62,695 nucleotides of DNA from NCBI RefSeq assembly GCF_029893965.1, contig NZ_JARXXP010000028.1, forward strand, positions 1-62,695. Direction: 5' to 3'. Source of the DNA: Paenibacillus sp. PastM-3. Its GTDB lineage: Bacteria > Bacillota > Bacilli > Paenibacillales > Paenibacillaceae. Below are positions 9,523 to 18,390 of this stretch, one piece after another. Numbering within the stretch: the first letter of the stretch is position 1; each line of letters opens with the position of its first letter. Under the pieces are notes generated by a model. That model made no database searches, had not been told where the DNA came from, and saw only the letters and a list, made by a program, of their open reading frames with translations. The position numbers and the translations under genes were made by a program.

Positions 9523-10143
9523 TCATGTGCGGAAAATCAATTCACGGTAAATGTTGATAAAGAACTCGATAATCTGCTGAAGCATGCTAAGGACAAGGGT
9601 TCCGAGGAAGACTACGATGCCCATAACCACTACCGTCAGCACCATCGTGACAACCGTTTTGAGCACAGTGTACTGGTGAACGGTCATAATGCCGACGAAC
9701 AGCAGCGCGATGAACCAGATGGAGGCCACCGACATCATCAGATAGTAGAAGGCCGTTTCTTCCTCCGCCATGAACCGGCTGGCCACCACCATCGGAGTAT
9801 AAATAATGACAATGGGAACCAGCGCATAGCCTGTAGCCATCATGATTTCTTTGAATTTTCCCTCACCGTCCATCAGCGTTGTAATGGCCCAGTTGGACAG
9901 GCACCACAGGAAAAACGGAAAAACAACGGTAAACAGCTGTGTAATGCTGTTTAGATGGCGCGGGTCATTGTAATTGACCAGAAAGCCTGCGAACTGATTC
10001 TTCAGGATCATGGAGATCACCACAAGCAGCAGAATAGTCAGTGTTACCCGCAGCTTTCCTTTACCCTCATATTTCATATCCCAAAAGCTGTCAAACGGAT
10101 GCACAATGAGGTGCAGCGGGAATTTAATGAAATCCTGCCTCAT
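9523..10143 (-). CDS. Yip1-family multi-pass membrane protein
   Basis: This 206-residue integral membrane protein has about five hydrophobic helices (for example residues 30-48 and 60-80) and the general pattern of the Yip1/YIPF superfamily. These are small membrane proteins of unclear biochemical role in bacteria. It has a good AAGGAGG site before the ATG at 10143 and overlaps the upstream NHL-repeat gene by 20 bases. Sitting between the NHL-repeat protein and the DUF5696 protein, it may be a membrane scaffold for the extracellular parts of those two; this is inference from gene order only. Confidence 0.78.
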   Translation of the reverse strand: MRQDFIKFPLHLIVHPFDSFWDMKYEGKGKLRVTLTILLLVVISMILKNQFAGFLVNYNDPRHLNSITQLFTVVFPFFLWCLSNWAITTLMDGEGKFKEIMMATGYALVPIVIIYTPMVVASRFMAEEETAFYYLMMSVASIWFIALLFVGIMTVHQYTVLKTVVTMVLTVVVMGIVVFLGTLVLSMLQQIIEFFINIYRELIFRT

Positions 10144-11632
10144 GGGCGTTCCCCTCCTTAAGGTTGTTCGGAGCCTGCCTGGAAGCCCGGGAGTCCCGCT
10201 TTCTTCTCCAGAAGCTGAATATCCGGTAGGCGATCCATACGGCAGCCAGCAGCATTACTGATGTCAGGAAGGTTCCGAAGTGCTCCTGCATCACCTCTCT
10301 GCGGTACCGTTTGAAGGCTACGGAATAACCGTCCCGGTCCATCCCGAGCTTGAAATATTTCATCGCTTCCTTGTTGTTCTTCTCCATCAGCAGCGACTTG
10401 CCTATGCCGATATACGCGATATCATAGTTGGCATTCAGCTTCAGGACTTCCTTCCAGACGGGAACCGCCTGTGCATCCTCGCCGTTGTAATGATAGCCGA
10501 CCGCCTCATTGACAATGCTGCCGAACCGGGTCGGCTTGAAGATCACGATATTGCCCTTTCCCCGGTCCAGCACGAGCTGGCTGCCGCCGGCGTACTCGAT
10601 GGCTGCCGGTATTTTGAACGTCCCGGCCTGGTTGCCCTTGCCGCCGTATACATACAGAAGATCCCCTTCATCGTTATAGGTGAACACCTTGCCCTGATTG
10701 GCATCAAGCGCGCTGTACATACCGTCCGGAAGCACCTTGATATCGGTGAACTTGGACGGTCCAACCGATATCCGGTAACGGATATCCCCCAGCACATCGA
10801 AGTAGCCGAACCGCTTCAGCACATCCTCACCGGAGGGATTAAGCCGCTTGACCGGCTCCTTCGAGCCTGGATCAATATTGGTCGCATACAGGAAGCCTTT
10901 GTCATCCACATCAATATTGGAGAATTCCGTAGGGACGAACAGCGCCATCTGCGCCTTCTGCGCCTTGGTGGAGAACATCCGCCAGATGTATTCGGTATAG
11001 TCGCGCTTGACCTTATTCGTGCCGACGTAGCCGATGAACACCCCGTTCTCGTCAAACTGCATGATCCCCTCGAAAATACCCTTGGCGATAACATAGACCC
11101 GTTCCGCCTGGTCCACCGTTACCTTGACCGGGATAAACTTGAAGTCCGCCGGCAGAATATCCGACTCCGGCCGCTCAATCATCCGCAGCAGCTCCCCGTC
11201 CGGGGACAGAACGACAATGCGCCCGTTGTCCGTATCCGCCACGAACAGATTGCCCTCGTCATTAACATACAGGCCCGACGGATTCTTGAAGGTTTCTTCC
11301 TTTCCTCCGTTGTCAAAGCCGGTGATGACCTTATCGACCTTCCAGCTGCTGTCCAGGCAGATAATCCTGGCATTCCCGGTGTCCACGATATAGATCAGCC
11401 CGCTGTCCGCAACGACCATGTCTGCGGGGTCAAGGAAATCCCCCACCCCGAGATCCTTGCCTGTAAGGGTGCGGTCGGGGATGTATGCTGCCGGAGCAGG
11501 CACGGCTTCCTCCCAGTAATTATAGTTATAGCTCTCATATGGCACGGCCTCGGCATACACCGGCGCGGGAGCCGCACAACTTAGCAGCAGGGATGCCACT
11601 GTCCCCGCAAGCAGCCACTTTTTTGCAATCAA
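10124..11632 (-). CDS. NHL-repeat beta-propeller protein with C-terminal membrane anchor
   Basis: The 502-residue exported protein begins with a signal peptide, and LLSC at 16-19 could be a weak lipobox. Repeated NHL-type segments follow, such as ADSGLIYIVDTGNARI and NDEGNLFVADTDNGRI, building a six-bladed-type propeller up to about 370. A TPR-like helical hairpin lies near 390-435. One membrane helix at about 452-475 and an Arg/Lys-rich tail end the protein, so the propeller should face outward. The start is TTG with a purine-rich GGGGGAAGG site upstream. NHL propellers commonly bind glycans or proteins, which fits a role in holding substrate or partners in this operon. Catalytic activity is not evident. 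Confidence 0.8.
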   Translation of the reverse strand: MIAKKWLLAGTVASLLLSCAAPAPVYAEAVPYESYNYNYWEEAVPAPAAYIPDRTLTGKDLGVGDFLDPADMVVADSGLIYIVDTGNARIICLDSSWKVDKVITGFDNGGKEETFKNPSGLYVNDEGNLFVADTDNGRIVVLSPDGELLRMIERPESDILPADFKFIPVKVTVDQAERVYVIAKGIFEGIMQFDENGVFIGYVGTNKVKRDYTEYIWRMFSTKAQKAQMALFVPTEFSNIDVDDKGFLYATNIDPGSKEPVKRLNPSGEDVLKRFGYFDVLGDIRYRISVGPSKFTDIKVLPDGMYSALDANQGKVFTYNDEGDLLYVYGGKGNQAGTFKIPAAIEYAGGSQLVLDRGKGNIVIFKPTRFGSIVNEAVGYHYNGEDAQAVPVWKEVLKLNANYDIAYIGIGKSLLMEKNNKEAMKYFKLGMDRDGYSVAFKRYRREVMQEHFGTFLTSVMLLAAVWIAYRIFSFWRRKRDSRASRQAPNNLKEGNAHEAGFH

Positions 11633-11644
11633 CTGCCTTCCCCC

Positions 11645-12547
11645 CTAGTCCTTCATTCCCGAAGTAGCCATTGTCTCAATAATCCGGCTCTGTGAAAAAA
11701 CAAACAAAGTAATCGGCACGCTCATCAGGATCAGCGCCACCGCCGCCGCAGCACCGGAACGGGCAATACCACCCGCTACCACCTGGCCTGCCGCGAAATG
11801 AAGCGATTTCAGCTGTTCGCTGTAGATGAAGCCGTTGCCGTCGCTGCCCCACAGAATCTGAAACAGCAGAATAATCAGTGTCAGCCAGGCCGGCTTGACG
11901 TTAGGCATAACGATCGTCCAGAAGATGCGGTATTCGCTGGCACCGTCGATTTTGGCGGCCTCCAGCAGCACATCCGGAATCTGCTCCATGAACTGCTTCA
12001 TCAGATACAGGCCCAGAGAATAGGCGAATGCCGGTATAATGACTGCCCAGTACGTGTCGATCAGCCCCAGCCAGGACATAATCATATAGTTGGGCATGGC
12101 CGTTACGGCCGGCGTGAACATCAGCGATAGAACGACGATGGTGAACAGCACTTTTTTGCCGGGAAAATGATGCTTGGCCAGCGGATAGGCCGCTGCCGAG
12201 GCGAATATGACGTGTCCGATAATGCCTGCGCCTGTAATAAACACCGTGTTAAAAATATACCGGGAGAACGGCACCCACGAATTGCCGAGCAGGTTAAACA
12301 GGTCAACAAAGTTGTTCAGCGTGGGATTGCGGACAAACAGGGTCGGCGGGAAAATAAAAATCTCATCCAGCGGCTTGAACGCATTATTAATGGCATAAAC
12401 GAGCGGCAGAATCATAAAGGCCCCGAAAAGTGTAAGTAGGGCGAATAACGAAAACGTGCCCCAGGCTGAACGATTCACCCGTTTTTGGGGCATCCGGACT
12501 GCGCGTCCGAGCCGCCTTCTGGCATTAACCTGAAAGGGGATATTCAT
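11645..12547 (-). CDS. Carbohydrate ABC transporter permease, MalG type (first pair)
   Basis: This 300-residue CUT1 permease has an EAA loop reading LLEAAKIDGASEYRIFW and about six helices. The ATG at 12547 has an AAAGGTGG site. It lies 2 bases after the MalF-type partner gene and 12 bases before the NHL-repeat gene, so it is clearly co-transcribed. It ends IMTSG-like (METMATSGMKD), close to the usual MalG-type C-terminus. With its partner and the upstream solute-binding proteins it forms the main importer of the operon. Confidence 0.9.
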   Translation of the reverse strand: MNIPFQVNARRRLGRAVRMPQKRVNRSAWGTFSLFALLTLFGAFMILPLVYAINNAFKPLDEIFIFPPTLFVRNPTLNNFVDLFNLLGNSWVPFSRYIFNTVFITGAGIIGHVIFASAAAYPLAKHHFPGKKVLFTIVVLSLMFTPAVTAMPNYMIMSWLGLIDTYWAVIIPAFAYSLGLYLMKQFMEQIPDVLLEAAKIDGASEYRIFWTIVMPNVKPAWLTLIILLFQILWGSDGNGFIYSEQLKSLHFAAGQVVAGGIARSGAAAAVALILMSVPITLFVFSQSRIIETMATSGMKD

Positions 12548-12549
12548 GA

Positions 12550-13455
12550 TTATTCACCCACCTTTCTAAGAAGCTTTTGGATGACAAGGTTCGAGGCGAC
12601 CATGATCAGGAACAGGACGGTAGCAATTGCTGACGCGTACCCCATTTCAAATCTTGTGGTGCCAAAATCAATCAGATGCGTGACGATCGTCTCCGCCGCA
12701 TAGTTCACACTCGGGAACCCGGCCAGGGCAATCGAGACATCGGCTACGGCAAAAGCGGTCGTAATCTGGATTACCGCGCCGAACATCAATTGCGGCCGCA
12801 TCGACGGAAGTGTGATGTACCACAGCTCCTGCCAGCGGTTTTTGATTCCGTCCACAGCTCCGGCCTCATATAAGGTTCCATCCACCGTCTGCAGCCCGGC
12901 AATAAAAGCCAGGAAGCCGGTTCCCAGACTGAGCCACAGCTGCACCAGGATGATAATCGGCATAATATAGCCTTCCGTCTTCAGCCACAGAATCGGCTCC
13001 AGAATGAAGCCGAACCGCAGCAGCAGGCCGTTCATAATCCCGTACCGGTCACCGGAGAAGATCATCAGCCATATAAAATAGACGTTTCCTGAAATGGAAG
13101 GCGCATAGAAGACAAGCGTCATTACCGCCCTAAGCTTGGGTGACAGCTCATTGATGATCCACGCGAACACAAAACAGGCAATGTAGCTGATGGGCCCTGT
13201 AATCACTGCGAACAGCAGCGTATTTTTGAGGGCGATCAGGAAGACGTCATCCTCCAGGAACAGGCGGGTATAGTTCTGCCAGCCGATAAACTTCGGAAAC
13301 TCTAACATATTGAAATATGTGAAGCTGAGCACAATCGACACCAGGACAGGCAACACCGTAAATACGGCGAACAGGATCATGTACGGTGCCATTAAAAAAT
13401 AGGAATGCTTATTGGCTCTTATCTCATGCCATTTCAGGCTCCACCAATTCTGCAC
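12550..13455 (-). CDS. Carbohydrate ABC transporter permease, MalF type (first pair)
   Basis: The 301-residue CUT1 permease begins with a helix (YFLMAPYMILFAVFTVLPVL) after a short cytoplasmic stretch and has the EAA loop LYEAGAVDGIKNRWQ. The best start is a GTG at 13455 with a GGGGGAGGAG site just upstream. A longer reading from 13563 would run 36 codons into the preceding gene and has no such site. It lies 22 bases after the giant solute-binding protein gene, which suggests that protein feeds this permease pair. Confidence 0.88.
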   Translation of the reverse strand: MQNWWSLKWHEIRANKHSYFLMAPYMILFAVFTVLPVLVSIVLSFTYFNMLEFPKFIGWQNYTRLFLEDDVFLIALKNTLLFAVITGPISYIACFVFAWIINELSPKLRAVMTLVFYAPSISGNVYFIWLMIFSGDRYGIMNGLLLRFGFILEPILWLKTEGYIMPIIILVQLWLSLGTGFLAFIAGLQTVDGTLYEAGAVDGIKNRWQELWYITLPSMRPQLMFGAVIQITTAFAVADVSIALAGFPSVNYAAETIVTHLIDFGTTRFEMGYASAIATVLFLIMVASNLVIQKLLRKVGE

Positions 13456-13477
13456 GGCTTGCTCCTCCCCCTTGCTG

Positions 13478-16438
13478 CTATAGGCCAAACTCTTTGCGCT
13501 TGGTGCTGATCTCATCCTGGATATATTGAACGTAGTCCATGATGGATTCCCGTGCCTCCACATTGCCGACTACCGTCTTGTAGAAGGCATTAAATAAATG
13601 CCTTCCCGTAAAATATCCGCCCGGCACCTCAGGCACACCCTCGGCCCACTCAAACTGGGCTTTCAGATTATCGTAATCGGCAACCGGCCAGGGCAGACTG
13701 TCCAGCGCCTTGATGTTGGCGGTCGGATAACGCGCGGCGGCTCCCATGAGGCCTTCCATTTCGCGCCCGAACACGGTCTGCGTCTCCTCACTCGTCCACC
13801 ATTTCATGAACGCCCAGGAGGCATCCTTGTCTTTGGCCTTCTCCATCATAATGACGCCGCTCCCCCCGCTGGAGACCGTCCGGTCGATCGTGTCGTCCTC
13901 CTTCAAGGTGCCGGGTATCGGTACAAAGCCCCACATACCCCGGATCTCAGGAGCGAAAACAGACAGCTGGTTGTATACGGTGTAATCCGCTATACCGAAA
14001 GGCATTTCCCCCGTGCGGAACCGGTTCGCAAAGTCATATTCGCGCTCAAGCTTGTAGTCGGTGTAAAACTCCGTCCACTGCTTGAAGGTCTCGATACCGG
14101 TCCGGGAATCCAGATCCGACTCCTGTCCGCCATCACGGTAGAACTGCCCGCCGTTCTGAAACAGCAGTGCCGCGTACATGGAGTTGGGCGGAATATTCTG
14201 CCCCTGAATCGCGGACTGGGCGACTACCGGAAGCCCGAACTGCATATGATTTTTGCTGAGCACAGCCAGCAGAGTCGATACATCCTGCCAGGTCTGCGGC
14301 ACCTCCAGGTGGAGCTCCTCGAGAATATCCTTGCGGTAGAACAGCATGTTGAAGGTCTGCGTCTCGGGCAGGGCATAGGCCCCGCCATCATACCGGAAAG
14401 GCACCATCGCGCTGTCGCGGAAACGGCTCTCTACTTCGCTGTAGTCTGCGAACTGCGTCAGATCCGCCGCCGCATTGCGCATGGCAAAGTTAACAGGAAG
14501 GTCGGTACCGATCTGCATCGCCACATCCGGCCCTTGCCCGGCCAGCGTCGCCGGCAGCAGCGTGGACATGTTCACCAGCTTCAGATTCACGTTAATGCCG
14601 GTCTCCGGCGTAAAGGTCTCGTCGATCATCGCCTTCATCGTATTGGCCTGATCCCGTCCGCTTCCGATCCATACCGTGACAGACTTCTGGTCAGCTTCCT
14701 CGGAGACGTTGCCAATCTGGTTATAATCGGTGAAGAAGGAAGCAAGGAACGTTGCCGCCTCGTGCTTGATCTTTGAGCCGATGCCCATTCCCTTCTTGGG
14801 CAGCTTCATATCCGGCGAGGCCACATACAGCGCATCAATCTCCAGCGGCTGCTCTCTGGCCTGCTGAACCCATGTGCCAAGGCCGCCGGTATTCGTCTTG
14901 TAGGCGGTAAGTCTTCTCGGGATCGTATCCGGGTCCTCGATCAGCTCACTGAGCTGCTGCGCCATCGTCTTAAGCAGCGCTTCCTGGTCGCTGGACTGTC
15001 CCGACAGCTCTACCAGACGTTTGGCGACACCCCTCAGCCGGTCATGCTCGGTCCCGAATACCTCCAGCATATCCGGCACCTTTTTATCCAGCTGGTAATC
15101 GCGGTATTCATCCGGCTTCGTGCCGGTAATCATCAGAATTTTGCGGTACATCGAATTGAGGTTGTACAGGCTTTCCTCTACCTCACGGATCAGCGGAGCG
15201 AACTCGCCCAGGCTGACCTCAAGCCGCACCACATGCTTGCCTTTTTCAAGATGGTACAGATAGGGTTCATCTCCACCCATCACATCAATCCGGTAGCCGC
15301 TTTTATAGCGGAAAGGAACCATGGCCATTTCGGCAAACGGCACCACACCATCAATGGTCAGTTTGCGGGTGGAGTAAATCCCCCTCACAAAATTTTGCTG
15401 TGTTTTAAAGGCCATCTTGTATAGTCCTGTCTCAGGAATAGCGATTTCCCATTCGATCCACTGGCCGGGTATCCGCCAGTTAAATCCGCCAATGGTGTTG
15501 ATTCTGATCTTGGAGGAGCTGTAAGGGTGAACCGCAGAGCTAGAGCGCTCACTGAGCGGATACAGGGTCGGCGATGATTTCGCTGCCGCTGCCTCTCCCT
15601 CAATGACCAGCAGCTGATGATTTGCAGGCTGTGCACCGGCGGCATCCAGCTGCTGTTTCAGCTCCTCATAGGACTGCGGCTCCGGCTGCTTGTACAGCTT
15701 CAGCTGCCTGATAATAACCGGCTCTCTGGAAGACTCCAGTGCCAGCGTATGGGTCCCCTTGGAAAAGTAAAATAAAAAGGGCTCATTCTCATACCCGTCA
15801 GAATCCTGAAACGGCTTCTCGCTCCAGCGCGGCTGCTCAAGCTGTCTGGGTCTCAGGTCATTGCCCTGATTATCTCTTTTCAGCTGATCCAGCTGATTCA
15901 CCCAGATGCGGTCAAACTGCAGAAAAGCAGCCTCACGAAACGGCAGCTCTCCGTCAATGTACAGTGCGCGCTCGATTGCCGAGCTTTTGCCTGCTACCGG
16001 ATAATACAGCATGGACAGATTGTAGAGCCCGGCTTCAGCGACGCTGACCGTCCATTCCACCTTGCCCGACTCACCGGTGAGCAGGGACTCTCCGGCCATT
16101 CCCTCGTAATCAGACAGCTTGCTGATCCCGCTGTCCTCAGCCAGGCTATAATCCGCAGCCTCAATAATAATTTCCTGCTCCGGTCTGGCAGCATCCTTAT
16201 GCCCGGCCAGATAAGCTGCGTACTTATCCTGGTTAAAGGCTGCTGTTCCTTCTGCAGCGGCTGCATCATCCGGAATTTGTCCGGCTGCGGATGCTGCCTG
16301 CGCATTCTTTGTTGCCGGTACTGACTGATCACTCGCATTTGCCTGTACGATCAAGCCTGCCGGAAGCATAAGTAACAAGGCTAAAGCGGCAAGCGTTATA
16401 TTCTTGGCCAGTTGAAAACGGCTAGTTTTACCGGTCAC
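13478..16438 (-). CDS. Giant solute-binding protein with two N-terminal beta-sandwich modules
   Basis: The 986-residue exported protein is about twice the usual size of a sugar-binding protein. A signal peptide ends near QANA (residue 35) and has no lipobox cysteine. Two related beta-rich modules follow (about 86-250 and 275-420), each with EIIIEA or LLVIEGEA openings, a WTVSVAEAGLY or WEIAIPETGLY strand pair and an IDG turn, which resemble CBM6/35-type carbohydrate-binding folds. A helical linker spans 425-545. The C-terminal 400 residues are a family 1 extracellular solute-binding domain (VTVWIGSG at 588, DVAMQIGTD, TFNMLFYRKDIL). The GTG start has an AAGGAGG site 7 bases upstream. I infer that the added modules capture glycans at the cell surface. 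Confidence 0.88.
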   Translation of the reverse strand: MTGKTSRFQLAKNITLAALALLLMLPAGLIVQANASDQSVPATKNAQAASAAGQIPDDAAAAEGTAAFNQDKYAAYLAGHKDAARPEQEIIIEAADYSLAEDSGISKLSDYEGMAGESLLTGESGKVEWTVSVAEAGLYNLSMLYYPVAGKSSAIERALYIDGELPFREAAFLQFDRIWVNQLDQLKRDNQGNDLRPRQLEQPRWSEKPFQDSDGYENEPFLFYFSKGTHTLALESSREPVIIRQLKLYKQPEPQSYEELKQQLDAAGAQPANHQLLVIEGEAAAAKSSPTLYPLSERSSSAVHPYSSSKIRINTIGGFNWRIPGQWIEWEIAIPETGLYKMAFKTQQNFVRGIYSTRKLTIDGVVPFAEMAMVPFRYKSGYRIDVMGGDEPYLYHLEKGKHVVRLEVSLGEFAPLIREVEESLYNLNSMYRKILMITGTKPDEYRDYQLDKKVPDMLEVFGTEHDRLRGVAKRLVELSGQSSDQEALLKTMAQQLSELIEDPDTIPRRLTAYKTNTGGLGTWVQQAREQPLEIDALYVASPDMKLPKKGMGIGSKIKHEAATFLASFFTDYNQIGNVSEEADQKSVTVWIGSGRDQANTMKAMIDETFTPETGINVNLKLVNMSTLLPATLAGQGPDVAMQIGTDLPVNFAMRNAAADLTQFADYSEVESRFRDSAMVPFRYDGGAYALPETQTFNMLFYRKDILEELHLEVPQTWQDVSTLLAVLSKNHMQFGLPVVAQSAIQGQNIPPNSMYAALLFQNGGQFYRDGGQESDLDSRTGIETFKQWTEFYTDYKLEREYDFANRFRTGEMPFGIADYTVYNQLSVFAPEIRGMWGFVPIPGTLKEDDTIDRTVSSGGSGVIMMEKAKDKDASWAFMKWWTSEETQTVFGREMEGLMGAAARYPTANIKALDSLPWPVADYDNLKAQFEWAEGVPEVPGGYFTGRHLFNAFYKTVVGNVEARESIMDYVQYIQDEISTKRKEFGL

Positions 16439-16524
16439 CAGAAGTCCTCCTTACAGCAGAAGCCGCAGTTCCCCTTGTACGGAAAGGCTGGCATGCTGTG
16501 GTGAAATCTTACCTGTATGCAGCA

Positions 16525-16560
16525 GGGGGAGCCCGCAGGCTCCCCCGCCGCAAATGCGGC
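16525..16560 (-). other. Tandem intercistronic hairpins after the first solute-binding gene
   Basis: Two GC-rich hairpins follow the stop of the lipoprotein gene. The first pairs GGGGGAGCC with GGCTCCCCC around a CGCA loop (16525-16546). The second pairs GCCGC with GCGGC (16547-16560). No U-run follows on the minus strand, so a stabilising or processing role for the abundant solute-binding protein mRNA is more likely than termination. Confidence 0.65.
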
Positions 16561-16574
16561 CCAGGCCGCTTCTG

Positions 16575-17936
16575 TTACTTGCCCAGCTTGGCAATGGAAG
16601 CCTCTGCTTCCGGTTTATACTTCTCGGCAGTCGCAGTAACCGACTGATTATCTACGATAATATCCTTCATAAAGCCGTAGGTCGGGAATTCAGGATAAGC
16701 GGTTTCCAGCAGAATCTGGCCTGTGTTGTTGATATGGTCATGCAGCATTGCTACATCTTCTTCATGGGCATAGATGCTTTCCAGCCATTCCTGGCTCGGG
16801 AAATCGCCGGTTTGGGTAATGTCATACGTTTCCTCGAACGCCTGGTACACAGCCGACGGATCTTTTACACCTTTAGGAATAAAGAAGGCATTTTTTCCGT
16901 TATCCGCATACGTCACCTCAGGAGATCCTGACGGGCCGTTAGGGAACGGAACGACACCGAAATCAAAGGTCAGGTCGCCCAGATTCCATACCGGAGCCGG
17001 GAACATCGCCACATCGCCGTCTTTGAAGGTGTTGAACTCGTCATAGCCGATTTTGTCGGTGCCTTTGACCTTCATGACATTCTCCACATTGTAGAGCCGG
17101 TTGATGAATTCAGCGGTTTCAATCACCTTCGGATCGGTCAGGCCTTGGGTGCCTGTGGCTTCGTCAACAATTTTGCCTCCGTTGGCCGCAGAGAAATTGC
17201 GGAGGATGTCGATAGCCCAGCCCGAGAACCCGTAGGTGTCAATTTTGCCGTCATTATCGGTATCCTTGGTAGCCTGCTTGGCGATTTCGATGAACTTATC
17301 CCAGTTCCATTGTCCGCTCGCGTATACCTCCTGCAGGTCAGGCAGGCCCAGCTTCTTGAACAAGTCACGGTTGTAATGCAGGCCCGCGCCCCCTGTTCCC
17401 GGCTCCGCAAAAGCGTAGTATTCATTGTCGATCTGCGGGGCTTTAACCAGCAGAGTAGCTTCGTTGTTAATATTGGATTCGGCAGTTGTATACTCGCTGA
17501 CCTTCATCAGCTGCCCCTTAAGAATGGCCGGCCATGCCGAGTTGTACTCCATAATCACGATGTCGGCAAAGGGCTCTCCCGTAAGCGCAGTTGCTGTAAA
17601 CTTCGGCATATATTCTTCAAACGGCACATTCACGAATTCAAATTTGCAGTTGTATTTCTGCTCCACTTCGGCAATCTTGGCCAGCCGTTCCTTCTCGGAA
17701 GCGGAATTTCCCGCCGGCTTGAGGTCCCACCAGGCAGCTACCTTAATAACGCGTCCGCCCATATCCACCGGTGCTGCTGTAGGCTCTGCCGTTGCTTCTG
17801 CAACCGCCTCGGTTGCAGCCGGCTCTGCAGTCGGATTATTTTTGGGATTGTTCGCCGCATTATTCCCGCCGCTGCAGGCTGTAAGCAGAAAAACCAGGCA
17901 CAGCAACAAAACGGAATACCCCTTTACTCTTTTCAT
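16575..17936 (-). CDS. Sugar ABC transporter solute-binding lipoprotein (family 1)
   Basis: This 453-residue lipoprotein captures sugars or oligosaccharides for the CUT1 permeases. A lipobox LLTAC places the lipidated cysteine at residue 21. It is followed by an Asn/Ala/Pro/Thr-rich spacer to about 58 and then a family 1 binding domain (VIKVAAWWD, then FEFVNVPFEEYMPKF). It is the first gene of the operon: the promoter and LacI-type operator lie just upstream, the start has a GGGAGGT site, and two hairpins separate it from the next gene. It should be the most highly expressed gene of the set. Confidence 0.92.
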   Translation of the reverse strand: MKRVKGYSVLLLCLVFLLTACSGGNNAANNPKNNPTAEPAATEAVAEATAEPTAAPVDMGGRVIKVAAWWDLKPAGNSASEKERLAKIAEVEQKYNCKFEFVNVPFEEYMPKFTATALTGEPFADIVIMEYNSAWPAILKGQLMKVSEYTTAESNINNEATLLVKAPQIDNEYYAFAEPGTGGAGLHYNRDLFKKLGLPDLQEVYASGQWNWDKFIEIAKQATKDTDNDGKIDTYGFSGWAIDILRNFSAANGGKIVDEATGTQGLTDPKVIETAEFINRLYNVENVMKVKGTDKIGYDEFNTFKDGDVAMFPAPVWNLGDLTFDFGVVPFPNGPSGSPEVTYADNGKNAFFIPKGVKDPSAVYQAFEETYDITQTGDFPSQEWLESIYAHEEDVAMLHDHINNTGQILLETAYPEFPTYGFMKDIIVDNQSVTATAEKYKPEAEASIAKLGK

Positions 17937-17959
17937 TCGTATAACCTCCCATAATTAAA

Positions 17960-17973
17960 TTAAAGCGCTTACA
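17960..17973 (-). promoter_or_regulatory. LacI/CcpA-type operator in the leader of the glycan operon
   Basis: Read on the minus strand this is TGTAAGCGCTTTAA, one position away from the 14-base cre consensus and centred on the GCGC core that LacI-family regulators favour. It lies just upstream of the ribosome binding site and about 100 bases downstream of the promoter, a road-block position. It could serve the adjacent LacI-family protein, CcpA, or both. Confidence 0.65.
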
Positions 17974-18071
17974 GACATGTATAAAAAAATAACAACATTC
18001 CAGAAGCATCGTTCTTTTCGGCATACCACCTTTTCTTTTGTTATTATTTTTGTTTTTATTTTGCATAACAA

Positions 18072-18100
18072 ATATTACCACCCGTTAGGCAAACGGTCAA
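18072..18100 (-). promoter_or_regulatory. Sigma-A promoter of the glycan operon
   Basis: On the minus strand TTGACC (18095-18100) and TAATAT (18072-18077) are separated by exactly 17 bases. The spacer contains a CCGTT/AACGG inverted repeat with a 5-base centre, a possible second operator. The predicted leader to the first start codon is about 130 nucleotides. Confidence 0.7.
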
Positions 18101-18390
18101 TCCTATTTTGACGTCTTTTTAGATTTAACACGCTTTCATTTTCTAATTTATGTATCTAAACCTAATTTAATGAATGATCTTACTCCTTTTTATTAATTTA
18201 ACAATAACAAAAATAACATACAACAAAACATAACCATCAAACAAATCTCTATCGCTATTCATTTAAATCTGTTCGTTTTTATTTTTATCCCCCAAAAAAA
18301 AGATGTGTGAGTCCGGCCTTCTTCATGTAGAATTGTTAATACGGCTCCCTTTTGACAAGCTGACTAATCTGACTAGAGTGGGATGATTTT

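Larger units (their letters stand above)
17937..18390. other. AT-rich divergent control region
   Basis: This 454-base gap separates the glycan operon from its LacI-family gene. It is markedly AT-rich compared with the flanking genes. It holds a clear promoter and operator for the minus-strand operon, listed separately. A weaker cre-like half site (TTAACACGCTTTCA) is at 18125-18138. I found no coding region and no confident promoter for the regulator, although a TAGAAT near 18328 is possible. Confidence 0.6.

Noticed and set aside
18351..18380. TTGACA promoter of the LacI-family gene
   Set aside because: The hexamer at about 18353 has no acceptable -10 hexamer 16-18 bases downstream.
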